Shown here piece after piece: positions 1 through 5,414 of a stretch of DNA of 5,414 nt. Within the stretch, counting starts at the first letter, position 1. Each line of letters begins with the position of its first letter. The notes beneath the pieces are model-generated. The model was not told the DNA's origin. It worked only from the letters and a program-made list of their open reading frames with translations, and made no database searches. This DNA comes from Candidatus Peregrinibacteria bacterium. Lineage in GTDB: Bacteria; Patescibacteriota; Gracilibacteria; Peribacterales; Peribacteraceae. The DNA is taken from positions 1 to 5,414 of the forward strand of contig JACRIG010000051.1 in assembly GCA_016215715.1 (NCBI GenBank), given 5' to 3'. Position numbers and translations under genes: made by a program.

Positions 1-617
1 ACACTCTCGGCACGGTGAACGTTACACCGGATACCGCGTCGCCCTCCTACGCGAAGGAATTTGCCGCACTCACCACACATGATGATGTCGTCAAAGAAAT
101 TGATGCATTTCGTCCGTTCTTCGATCAGCCGGTCGATAAGACGCTCGTCCTCGACATGGACATGATGGGGAATGGCATGATGCGTGGAGGCGGAATGATG
201 GCAGCACTTCCAAAGGACGGCATCGAGTGGGAGGACACGGCGGGGATGATGAATACGAACATGATGGGAAACATGATGACATGGAAGATGCGGGATCAGG
301 AGACGGGAGCCGCGAATGACAAGCTCGTCTACAGAGCCAAGGTCGGCGACAGGCTCAAAATCCGCATTATCAACAAGAAAGACTCCGCGCATCCGATGCA
401 GCACCCGATTCACTTCCACGGGCAGCGCTTTCTCGTCCTTTCGGATAATGGAGTGAAGAACGAAAATTTTGTCTGGAAGGATACGGCGCTCGTTCCCGCC
501 GGACACACGGTCGATATTCTGCTTGACGTCAGCAATGCCGGTGACTGGATGTTCCATTGCCACATCGCGGAGCATTTGAGCAACGGGATGATGGGGCTTC
601 TTCGCGTTGCTCCATGA
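1..617 (+). CDS. Multicopper oxidase (CueO/CopA-like), C-terminal part
   Basis: This is the 3' part of a periplasmic-type multicopper oxidase; the frame is open to the left edge from base 3, so the GTG at 15 is internal and not a start. The family oxidises Cu(I) or organic substrates and reduces O2 to water. Seen: an HPIHFHG motif (402-422) supplies type 1, 2 and 3 copper histidines. An HCHIAEHLSNGMM motif (from 555) supplies the type 1 Cys, the type 3 histidines, the second type 1 His and an axial Met ten residues after the Cys. These complete the C-terminal cupredoxin domain. Before it lies a Met-rich segment (about 153-293, with MDMMGNGMM, GGGMM, NMMGNMM), comparable to the Met-rich region of CueO that binds Cu(I). 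The neighbouring Met-rich membrane protein supports a role in copper tolerance. The cupredoxin domains 1-2 and any signal peptide lie outside the window. A laccase-like substrate other than copper cannot be excluded. Confidence 0.93.
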   Translation, partial: TLGTVNVTPDTASPSYAKEFAALTTHDDVVKEIDAFRPFFDQPVDKTLVLDMDMMGNGMMRGGGMMAALPKDGIEWEDTAGMMNTNMMGNMMTWKMRDQETGAANDKLVYRAKVGDRLKIRIINKKDSAHPMQHPIHFHGQRFLVLSDNGVKNENFVWKDTALVPAGHTVDILLDVSNAGDWMFHCHIAEHLSNGMMGLLRVAP

Positions 618-907
618 GTGCCGCGCCATCCGACAACGGCGAGCCATCCATGGACGATCTGCTCCTGCAGTACGGCGGACCGCCCAAGCAGCTTGAGAAG
701 ATTCGATCCCTTCTCGCCCGCGTCGGTATCACGACGAGACAGGAGCTGCAGGCGGATCTGGAACTCTACGAATCGCGGTGGGGACTGGGAAGGAAACCGG
801 ACTTTTCCGGCGGTGTGACGATGTGGGAGCAGCTTGCCGCCGATCTTCAGGTGATGAAAACAATGTTCCCCTCCCATGAGGTGGCACCGTACAAAGAAGA
901 AGAGTAA
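614..907 (+). CDS. Unrecognised 97-aa protein, translationally coupled to the multicopper oxidase
   Basis: The ATG at 614 overlaps the oxidase stop (ATGA, 614-617). I chose it over the longer upstream frame from 557, whose first 19 codons lie inside the oxidase and read as its out-of-frame shadow. An internal ATG at 650 is a weaker alternative; no clear Shine-Dalgarno precedes either. The protein is acidic and soluble-looking, with no signal peptide or membrane segment. Residues 12-35 and 42-54 look helical, with a turn at RVGITT (36-41). That turn loosely recalls helix-hairpin-helix or TfoX-C-like segments (VGI-T--EL), a resemblance too short to assign. A second helical block spans about 68-84, and the C-terminus is charged (KEEE). 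There are no cysteines or Met/His clusters, so direct copper binding is not suggested despite the neighbours. I do not recognise the family. The coupling implies co-expression with the oxidase, possibly as an accessory or regulatory factor. Confidence 0.78.
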   Translation: MSAAPSDNGEPSMDDLLLQYGGPPKQLEKIRSLLARVGITTRQELQADLELYESRWGLGRKPDFSGGVTMWEQLAADLQVMKTMFPSHEVAPYKEEE

Positions 908-950
908 CGTACGCGTTTGTATCCTTCTATTTCTTCCCCACATTCTCTCT

Positions 951-1358
951 ATGGACAACATGATGGACGCCATCGGCTGGAATTACGGCTTCATTGCCCT
1001 CTGGGGGCTCCATGTTCTCTCGGTCGTCGCCTTCTTCACGGGCGTGCTCTTCCTCATCGTCCTCGCGGTGAAGACGTTCACTCCTGCACAGCTCAAATTG
1101 TGGGCGATCTGGCTCATAGCCGTCGGCATTCTCATTTGCCTCTTCACCATCGGGGTGACAGGTCGTCCCTGGATCGGGAAACACTATTGGGGTGCCGGTA
1201 TGGGCGGAGGAACGCAGATGCAGATGATGGGGCGCATGATGGAGGAAATGATGGAACACGACCGGGGGGCAAGCAAAGCAGAGGGAGAGCAGCACGGAGA
1301 CATGATGCAGATGATGCGCATGATGATGGGGTCGCCCTCCTCTTCCTCTAACCCATGA
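951..1358 (+). CDS. Small two-TM membrane protein with a Met/His-rich C-terminal tail, probable Cu(I)-binding
   Basis: Starting at ATG 951 this is a 135-aa protein. Residues about 13-40 and 49-70 are hydrophobic helices joined by a short loop (KTFTPAQLK), giving a hairpin in the membrane. Residues 84-126 carry 15 methionines in doublets and triplets (QMMGRMMEEMMEH, DMMQMMRMMMG), with His at 103 and 115 and acidic residues between. Such clusters bind Cu(I) or Ag(I) in known copper proteins; binding here is inferred. The tail ends in SPSSSSNP. The gene lies 43 bp after the 97-aa gene on the same strand, in an apparent operon with the multicopper oxidase. It could pass copper to that enzyme or sequester it. 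The frame is open upstream to an ATG at 876, which would overlap the preceding gene by 32 bp and add a basic and hydrophobic N-terminus. I prefer 951, although no Shine-Dalgarno is visible there; 960 and 963 are also possible. No family name is recognised. Confidence 0.85.
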   Translation: MDNMMDAIGWNYGFIALWGLHVLSVVAFFTGVLFLIVLAVKTFTPAQLKLWAIWLIAVGILICLFTIGVTGRPWIGKHYWGAGMGGGTQMQMMGRMMEEMMEHDRGASKAEGEQHGDMMQMMRMMMGSPSSSSNP

Positions 1359-1380
1359 AGTCGCGTTATCAGGTGATTGC

Positions 1381-2688
1381 TCATAGTATACCGCAGGTTT
1401 TATGATCACACCGCTCCCGCTTTTGTGCAATGTATCCGTAGATCAGGCGACCGACCGGAGCGACGCCCGGAATGTAGAGGAACGGGGCGACGATCCACAG
1501 CGCGGGGAGTTCCCATGTTAATTCCCGGAAGGCATCGAAGCCCTGCCAGAAGCGGCCCGAGCGTTTGATGTGCAGTGCACGATTCAATTGTTCCTCACTC
1601 ACGCGCGGTGCCACTTTATTTTTCGCAATTCGATTCCAGAAGTTGACTGGCTCCAGACGGCGGAAGGCATCGAGCAGTGAGAGCGTGAAGATGCTGCGCA
1701 GACACAGCCCGCAGTGGCCATCGTAGAGGACGGCAATCATCCGCTTCGAACGGCCGGCAAAGAGTCGGCGCAATACTTCGATGTCTTCCCCATCCAGAAG
1801 CCCCGCGTAGCCGGCGAAAATCGCGAAGCTGAAGGAGCCCACATGCAGGAGGAGGAAGATCGAACCGTGAAAGAGCAGACCCGCGCAGAGGATCCACCGC
1901 TTCAGCCTGCCCTTGCGCACGCCCGCTTGCTTCAGGAGAGATTCGGGAATCAGCAGGAGCAGCCAGCTGAGGTGGAAGAGAATCGTCCCGTATGCAAGCT
2001 GGGTGCTGAAAACCGAGAGAACATCCATGAGGGGGCGCGGCGCGCCCGCGAACATCGGATGATGGAGGACGATGCCGACTGCGGAGCCCGACAGCCACAT
2101 CGTGCCGAGAAGTTTGTACCAGACGGCCGTCCCGTAGAGGACGATGAATTGCCACAGAAGCAGACGCAGAGGCCATGCGGGCATCATCACCGGCGGCAGG
2201 AGCGTGCGATCTTTTTTCCAGTGCTGCCACTGAGCACCGATGCGATCCACCGACAGCGCCTCGATGCCCGGGCTGATCATCAGAAGAAAACCGAGAGCGC
2301 GCAGCAGCGTGTCGCCGCCCGCGAGCATCAGCGGATTGCGTTCGTGGAAGGAAAAGAGGAGCAGCGCACTCGCGACGACCGTCCAGCGAGCTTTCCATCC
2401 GGCGGTTGCGAGGAGCAGGAGTCCGAGAAGCAAAAGGTAGAGCGCAAAAACCGCATTGGGACTCGTGACGACATCCAGCAGACTGAAGCGCCAGTCCCAG
2501 CGCAGGATCGCGGGGGCCAGCGACATCGGGAGTGCGCCCGCGTCACTGTAGAACCGGCTGACGTCGTGCCACTGCATCAGGAGGGACACGAAGGTGATGC
2601 TTCCCCAGAGGATACGCATCAGCCCGAACCCGGTCGCAGACCGCGGAGCGAAGAAGAATGCCTGTATGCGGGAGAGGAGGAACGTCAT
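1381..2688 (-). CDS. HTTM (vitamin K-dependent carboxylase-like) membrane protein fused to a DCC/DUF393 thiol-disulfide domain
   Basis: This is a 435-aa integral membrane protein from ATG 2688, which overlaps the upstream gene's TGA as ATGA. An in-frame ATG at 2724 would add 12 residues and a 40-bp overlap; neither start has a Shine-Dalgarno. Residues 1-300 hold several hydrophobic helices with HTTM-family signatures: HERNPLMLAGGDTLLR (115-130) and YGTAVWYKLLGTMWLSGSAV (185-204). HTTM domains are related to the membrane part of vitamin K-dependent gamma-carboxylase, but their bacterial substrates are mostly unknown. After about residue 315 comes a DCC (DUF393) domain with YDGHCGLC (322-329), a CxxC pair typical of thiol-disulfide oxidoreductases, and a C-terminal Cys pair (427 and 432, CDHKTC). 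The fusion suggests redox chemistry coupled to a membrane reaction; that is inference. The single-pass protein encoded just upstream is the likely partner. The 3' end faces the copper operon with only 22 bp between, and I see no convincing terminator there. Confidence 0.88.
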   Translation of the reverse strand: MTFLLSRIQAFFFAPRSATGFGLMRILWGSITFVSLLMQWHDVSRFYSDAGALPMSLAPAILRWDWRFSLLDVVTSPNAVFALYLLLLGLLLLATAGWKARWTVVASALLLFSFHERNPLMLAGGDTLLRALGFLLMISPGIEALSVDRIGAQWQHWKKDRTLLPPVMMPAWPLRLLLWQFIVLYGTAVWYKLLGTMWLSGSAVGIVLHHPMFAGAPRPLMDVLSVFSTQLAYGTILFHLSWLLLLIPESLLKQAGVRKGRLKRWILCAGLLFHGSIFLLLHVGSFSFAIFAGYAGLLDGEDIEVLRRLFAGRSKRMIAVLYDGHCGLCLRSIFTLSLLDAFRRLEPVNFWNRIAKNKVAPRVSEEQLNRALHIKRSGRFWQGFDAFRELTWELPALWIVAPFLYIPGVAPVGRLIYGYIAQKRERCDHKTCGIL

Positions 2689-3266
2689 GGGAATGCGCGG
2701 AGGAGTCCTGAGGAGGGCGGCCATCCGCAGAGAATTTCGGAGCCCGTGAAGGACTCAACGGGCAGAGGCAGAGTCGCCCATTCGCGCGGAGTCAGCGACC
2801 GGCGGGGGACGGGTATCATGGAATGGAGATACGTGAGACGCAGGTGTGTGCCGGACGGGAGCAGATATTTGTCACACTCCTGTTTCAGGAAATGTTCCAC
2901 GAGCGGAAGATGCCCGGCACCTTCGAGCAACCGTCCGAGGAACTTGAATTCCGTTGCGTGGCGGAAGAGGGAGGCGTTCGCTGGGTCGAAAGTTTCCAGC
3001 TGCGTCCAGTTGCCCTGCTCCTCCCTTTCCACGACGTAGGTCACCGTGCGACGGAGCGGGTCGGGGGAGAAGAGGTTCCACTGCTGCCACTGACTCGTGA
3101 GCAGAATGTAGGGGCGGACGACAGGCTGGAAGCTGCGGACCCCCTTGCTGAAGCCATCATGCGCGGCATCCGGCAGCGAATAGACTGCGATTGCAGCCAT
3201 GTGCCACAGACAGAAAACGATGATGACGGTCTGAGAAAGACTCAGGACGGGTTGGGACGGCTTCAC
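2685..3266 (-). CDS. Single-pass membrane protein with W-NLFSP-P motif, DUF5819-like partner of the HTTM protein
   Basis: This is a 193-aa protein starting with GTG at 3266. A TGA lies two codons upstream in frame, so no longer start is possible, and the next Met (residue 23) would cut the membrane helix. One N-terminal helix spans about residues 11-30. Directly after the predicted membrane exit is TSQWQQWNLFSPDP (57-70), resembling the Q-W-LFAP-P signature of small proteins encoded beside HTTM genes (DUF5819 type). The remaining roughly 120 residues look like a compact beta/alpha extracytoplasmic domain, with TVTYVVEREEQGNWTQLETF suggesting paired strands. Its TGA (2687-2685) is embedded in the ATG of the HTTM gene at 2688, which indicates coupled translation and probably a 1:1 complex. 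The family assignment comes from remembered motif similarity and is moderate; the biochemical role is unknown. It lies 119 bp after the methyltransferase gene on the same strand, enough room for its own promoter, though I could not pick out a convincing one. Confidence 0.82.
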   Translation of the reverse strand: MKPSQPVLSLSQTVIIVFCLWHMAAIAVYSLPDAAHDGFSKGVRSFQPVVRPYILLTSQWQQWNLFSPDPLRRTVTYVVEREEQGNWTQLETFDPANASLFRHATEFKFLGRLLEGAGHLPLVEHFLKQECDKYLLPSGTHLRLTYLHSMIPVPRRSLTPREWATLPLPVESFTGSEILCGWPPSSGLLRAFP

Positions 3267-3385
3267 GAGTCAGATAGTGTAGTGATTCCTTAAAAAAGTT
3301 TGGAGTGACAGATGTGGGGAGCGAGGGTGTCATGGTGAGCCGCGACGAACCACGGTGGGACCCCTCCACGAACGATCAGGGAAAA

Positions 3386-4684
3386 TTACTTCCTCGGTTT
3401 TAAAATCACAATCTCCCGTCCGACGATCTGCTCCGGACGGCGATAGAGGAGCGAGAAGTGACCGGGGATTTCAGGATCGCAATGGGGCGGTAGCATGGGG
3501 TTGAAGCCGAGGTCGGGGAGCGCTTTCCAGACTTTTTCCAGAAAGAGGGGACCGGTTTTCAGGTACCAGACGGGCCAAGTGACGACGACCGGCACGCCGG
3601 GGAGGGTCGCCGCTACATTTTTCAGGAAGGCAATCTGGAGCGCTTCGTTTTCGGTCCGCAGCTTCGCCGCCTCTTTCGCGTTCGGCCGGTCACTGAGTGC
3701 CGGACCGAGATGGGATTCGGTCACGATCATCGCGGGTCCTGTTTTCAGAATCGGATCGCGGAGATCAGAAAAAGAAAAAGGCTGAAGGGCATTGTGCTTA
3801 CTGACTGCGCCCGGAACCTCAGATTTTTTGATGTCGTAGATTTTGCGCAGCCACTCAAGATTTTTTTCACAGCCGGTGACCGCTTTGATCGCCGCGTCCG
3901 AGGCAATCACAGGAAGACCGCGCAGGATGCATTCCATCGGAATGACGCCGGTGCCGCAGAAGGGATCGAGAACGGCGAAAGACTTCGGACTTGAGACTTC
4001 GGACTTCGGATTTTTTTTATTCCCTTTGTCCGATGTCCGATGTCCGAAGTCCTTACCACTCACCCACACGCCGAAATTCAGGAGCATCTGCGCGAGCTTC
4101 GGCGGCAGGAGCCCCGCGCGCGTGTCGCGGACGGGTTTTTCCATGTCGCGCTTCGTGTAGCTGTTTGGGTCCTGTGCCGCGACTGTTTTTCCGATCCAGA
4201 GAAATTCTTCTTCATCACCCTCTTTGCCGAGCAGTACCAGTTCCGCCCCGTGCTTGCCACTGATCATCCCGGTATCGCGCAGGAGTGCTGCAGCAGCAGG
4301 AATCCGTTCGTTCCCGACGTAGCGGCTGGAGCGGCCCTGTTTTTTGAGCGCATCTTTGCAGGTCCGGTAGAGGTCGCGGACTTTTCCGCGCGCGATTCCC
4401 TCCGCGCGGAAACCGAATGTCACTTTCCCGCGCACACTCGTCAGCTCCGCCGCGAGCATTTTCGGAATATCATCGAGGGTGACGCTCCCTTCCGTAATCT
4501 GCCGTGCGACGAGGTAGATGCCGCCCCATTTATTCAGATCCTCCTGCGTCAGGTCGCGCTCTGTCTCAAAAAGACAGATGTGGTTGGGGAGCATCCGCTT
4601 CAGGCGAAAATCGCCGATCGTCGCGGCCAGCTCGGCAACGCTGATGCGCGGCTGGTGACCGAGGAAGGCGGCGTAGGAGGGCAT
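3386..4684 (-). CDS. THUMP/Rossmann-fold RNA methyltransferase, Trm11/TrmG10-like, with in-frame repeat insert
   Basis: This is a 432-aa protein from ATG 4684. Residues 1-170 form an N-terminal region of the type found in Trm11/TrmG10 proteins (ferredoxin-like plus THUMP). Residues 180-204 carry the conserved family linker, D-EKPVRDTRAGLLPPKLAQ-LLN. The SAM-binding motif I is LDPFCGTGVIPME (239-251), followed by VIASD (259-263), whose Asp probably contacts the SAM ribose. The motif IV position reads VTESHLGP (321-328) instead of the usual (D/N)PPY of amino-methylating RNA methyltransferases. Relatives methylate guanosine N2 at position 10 of tRNA; the target here is inferred. Residues about 211-234 (rich in S, K, P) are encoded by an inverted heptamer-repeat element lying just before motif I. 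It is a low-complexity surface loop, absent from the family core as I know it. The gene follows the glycosyltransferase by 33 bp. A TATACT box ends 6 nt before the ATG, and no Shine-Dalgarno is present, so a leaderless message is possible. Confidence 0.88.
   Translation of the reverse strand: MPSYAAFLGHQPRISVAELAATIGDFRLKRMLPNHICLFETERDLTQEDLNKWGGIYLVARQITEGSVTLDDIPKMLAAELTSVRGKVTFGFRAEGIARGKVRDLYRTCKDALKKQGRSSRYVGNERIPAAAALLRDTGMISGKHGAELVLLGKEGDEEEFLWIGKTVAAQDPNSYTKRDMEKPVRDTRAGLLPPKLAQMLLNFGVWVSGKDFGHRTSDKGNKKNPKSEVSSPKSFAVLDPFCGTGVIPMECILRGLPVIASDAAIKAVTGCEKNLEWLRKIYDIKKSEVPGAVSKHNALQPFSFSDLRDPILKTGPAMIVTESHLGPALSDRPNAKEAAKLRTENEALQIAFLKNVAATLPGVPVVVTWPVWYLKTGPLFLEKVWKALPDLGFNPMLPPHCDPEIPGHFSLLYRRPEQIVGREIVILKPRK
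3981..4052. repeat. Inverted heptamer-repeat element inside the methyltransferase gene
   Basis: On the + strand, four tandem heptamers (GACTTCG, GACTTGA, GACTTCG, GACTTCG; 3981-4008) are followed by an 18-nt T-rich spacer (4011-4028, including eight T in a row). Then come three heptamers of the complementary unit (GTCCGAT, GTCCGAT, GTCCGAA; 4028-4048). Bases 3987-4010 can pair with 4029-4052 at 20 of 24 positions, giving a long hairpin. The whole is 72 bp, an exact multiple of three, and is translated in frame as about residues 211-234 of the methyltransferase. It looks like a small dispersed palindromic element that inserted or expanded within a tolerant loop. Confidence 0.85.
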
Positions 4685-4690
4685 GGGGGG

Positions 4691-4696
4691 AGTATA
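4691..4696 (-). promoter_or_regulatory. Possible -10 box (TATACT) directly before the methyltransferase start
   Basis: On the - strand TATACT matches five of six bases of the sigma-70 -10 consensus. It is separated from the ATG at 4684 by six C, so transcription would begin at or next to the A of the start codon and give a leaderless mRNA. No good -35 box is present; the expected position falls in the hexamer repeat. Weak call. Confidence 0.25.
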
Positions 4697-4723
4697 GGGT
4701 GAGGGCTAGGGCTGGGGCTAGGG
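4697..4723 (+). repeat. GGGNNN hexamer repeat with G-quadruplex potential
   Basis: The + strand reads GGG-TGA-GGG-CTA-GGG-CTG-GGG-CTA-GGG in perfect 6-bp phase. Five G-triplets with three-base loops meet the simple G-quadruplex pattern, and a run of six G follows nearby (4685-4690). It covers the glycosyltransferase stop codon and the gap before the methyltransferase start. The G-rich strand is the template strand for both flanking genes. Whether a quadruplex forms is not shown by sequence alone. Confidence 0.8.
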
Positions 4724-5414
4724 ATTCGCTTTAGATGAGCGCAAAGCTGCGAGGAATGGTGATGCTGCCTCATGCAGCAGCAGCACCGTCAGAAACACCA
4801 CGGTCGGGACGAGATGAATCAAGCCCCGCGCATAGCCGGTCTGCTTGAGCGCTTCGATGCTGAGGCTCGTGAAGAGGTAGAGCATCGCCTGCCCGAGATA
4901 CACAATAAGGAAGAAGAGTGTCAGGAAACTGAAGCTTGTGAATGCTTTCTTCCATCGCCAGAGGAGGAGGGCGAAGAAGAAGGGGAACAGCAGCAGCCAG
5001 TTTCCCTCGAAGACGGTGTTCACCGTCATCGCGAAGAGGACGTTCGGTTGCCAGCCGACATTGAAGCTGGAGAACGGTTTCGCATTGCCGAAGCTGAGGC
5101 CGTGATTCCATTTGAAGAGCAGCCACGGAACGGCGACGAGCATCAGCGGGAGCAGGAGGGTGAGGAGCGAACGGACAGCGGCGCGCGTATCCATCGACCG
5201 CTTGCGATGGAGCACGGCGATCCCGATGACGCTCAGGAGCACCAGCGGCGGGAGGTAGACGATGAGTCCTTCATTTTTGATGAAGGGTAAGATTCCCAGT
5301 GCCAGCGCACCGATGCAGAGGAAGCTCCGGCGGCGCTCCTCATTTGTTTCAGAAAATCCGGAGAAGAGCATACTCACGGCTGCAAACACATGCGCGGCCA
5401 TGAAGCAGTCGGCG
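4718..5414 (-). CDS. GT-C family membrane glycosyltransferase (PMT/ArnT-like), C-terminal part
   Basis: The frame is open through the right edge (visible residues ADCFMAAHVF...), so the ATG at 5401 is internal and the gene's 5' part lies outside the window. About 230 residues are present, with roughly six hydrophobic helices. The visible start fits the PMT_2-type pattern in which an AD---- helix is followed by a G-LALGILPFIKNEG segment (KNEG 42-45 counted from the Met at 5401). A late helix, GYARGLIHLVPTVVFL, stands where related proteins have their (R)hLLPl-P helix. Such enzymes use polyprenyl-phosphate sugars on the outer face of the membrane to modify lipids, glycans or proteins. The acceptor and sugar cannot be told because the N-terminal catalytic loop is missing. 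The TAG stop (4720-4718) lies within the GGGNNN hexamer repeat shared with the methyltransferase upstream region. An O-antigen polymerase-like protein is a less likely alternative. Confidence 0.78.
   Translation of the reverse strand, partial: ADCFMAAHVFAAVSMLFSGFSETNEERRRSFLCIGALALGILPFIKNEGLIVYLPPLVLLSVIGIAVLHRKRSMDTRAAVRSLLTLLLPLMLVAVPWLLFKWNHGLSFGNAKPFSSFNVGWQPNVLFAMTVNTVFEGNWLLLFPFFFALLLWRWKKAFTSFSFLTLFFLIVYLGQAMLYLFTSLSIEALKQTGYARGLIHLVPTVVFLTVLLLHEAASPFLAALRSSKANP

Noticed and set aside
614..617. TGA read as an amino acid, joining the oxidase to the next frame
   Set aside because: The next gene is in a different frame. The oxidase ends at the usual place, about 14 residues after the HCH motif histidines, so TGA is a true stop here.
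410..973. A 187-codon minus-strand frame opposite the oxidase and the 97-aa gene
   Set aside because: It overlaps the copper-ligand motifs of the oxidase on the other strand and has no recognisable motif; a shadow frame.
1359..1380. Bidirectional terminator in the 22-bp convergent gap
   Set aside because: No GC-rich stem with a flanking T-tract can be drawn in or next to this gap.
927..1430. A 167-codon minus-strand frame encoding a His-rich, metal-binding-looking protein
   Set aside because: The histidines are only the complement of the ATG (Met) codons in the copper membrane protein (CAT opposite ATG). The frame spans both the end of that gene and the end of the HTTM gene.
1714..3039. A 441-codon open frame on the + strand, opposite the HTTM and DUF5819-like genes
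   Set aside because: It mirrors the hydrophobic codons of the real genes, giving an E/R/Q/H-rich low-complexity product with no domain pattern. The opposite strand shows clear membrane-protein families.
3346..3370. Short inverted repeats between the methyltransferase and the DUF5819-like gene (GTGG/CCAC) as a terminator
   Set aside because: The stem is only four base pairs and no T-run follows on the minus strand; not convincing as an intrinsic terminator.
4040..4702. A 220-codon + strand frame opposite the methyltransferase
   Set aside because: It runs antisense across the conserved PPKLAQ and THUMP region and its product shows no family features.

Overview
The window is a gene-dense stretch of bacterial chromosome, roughly 55-60% G+C by eye, with no RNA genes, CRISPR array or transposase visible. 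TGA ends several genes as a normal stop, so a recoded-TGA lineage (SR1/Gracilibacteria type) is unlikely. Clear Shine-Dalgarno sites are missing before most starts, and two gene pairs overlap by ATGA. A Trm11-like THUMP/methyltransferase protein together with an HTTM-DCC membrane fusion is compatible with a candidate-phylum bacterium, for example Peregrinibacteria/Peribacteria in the CPR. That placement is a weak inference and rests on no search.

Left part (1-1358, + strand): a copper-handling group. It opens with the C-terminal part of a CueO-like multicopper oxidase carrying a Met-rich insert. An unrecognised 97-aa soluble protein follows, coupled to it by an ATGA overlap. Last comes a small two-helix membrane protein whose C-terminal tail is extremely rich in methionine with some histidine, a probable Cu(I)-binding tail.

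Middle (1381-3266, - strand): a two-gene unit convergent with the copper group. The first gene encodes a 193-aa single-pass membrane protein with a W-NLFSP-P motif, resembling the DUF5819-type partners of HTTM proteins. Its stop codon overlaps (ATGA) the preferred start of an HTTM (vitamin K-dependent carboxylase-like) multi-pass membrane protein fused to a C-terminal DCC/DUF393 thiol-disulfide domain with a YDGHCGLC motif. The arrangement suggests one membrane complex with redox chemistry.

Right part (3386-5414, - strand): a Trm11/TrmG10-like RNA methyltransferase gene, preceded by the 3' part of a GT-C (PMT/ArnT-like) membrane glycosyltransferase that runs off the window. The two are separated by 33 bp containing a perfect-phase GGGNNN hexamer repeat with G-quadruplex potential and a TATACT box 6 nt before the methyltransferase ATG. 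The methyltransferase gene itself carries an in-frame 72-bp element made of inverted heptamer repeats just before its SAM-binding motif. This is the most unusual structure in the window.
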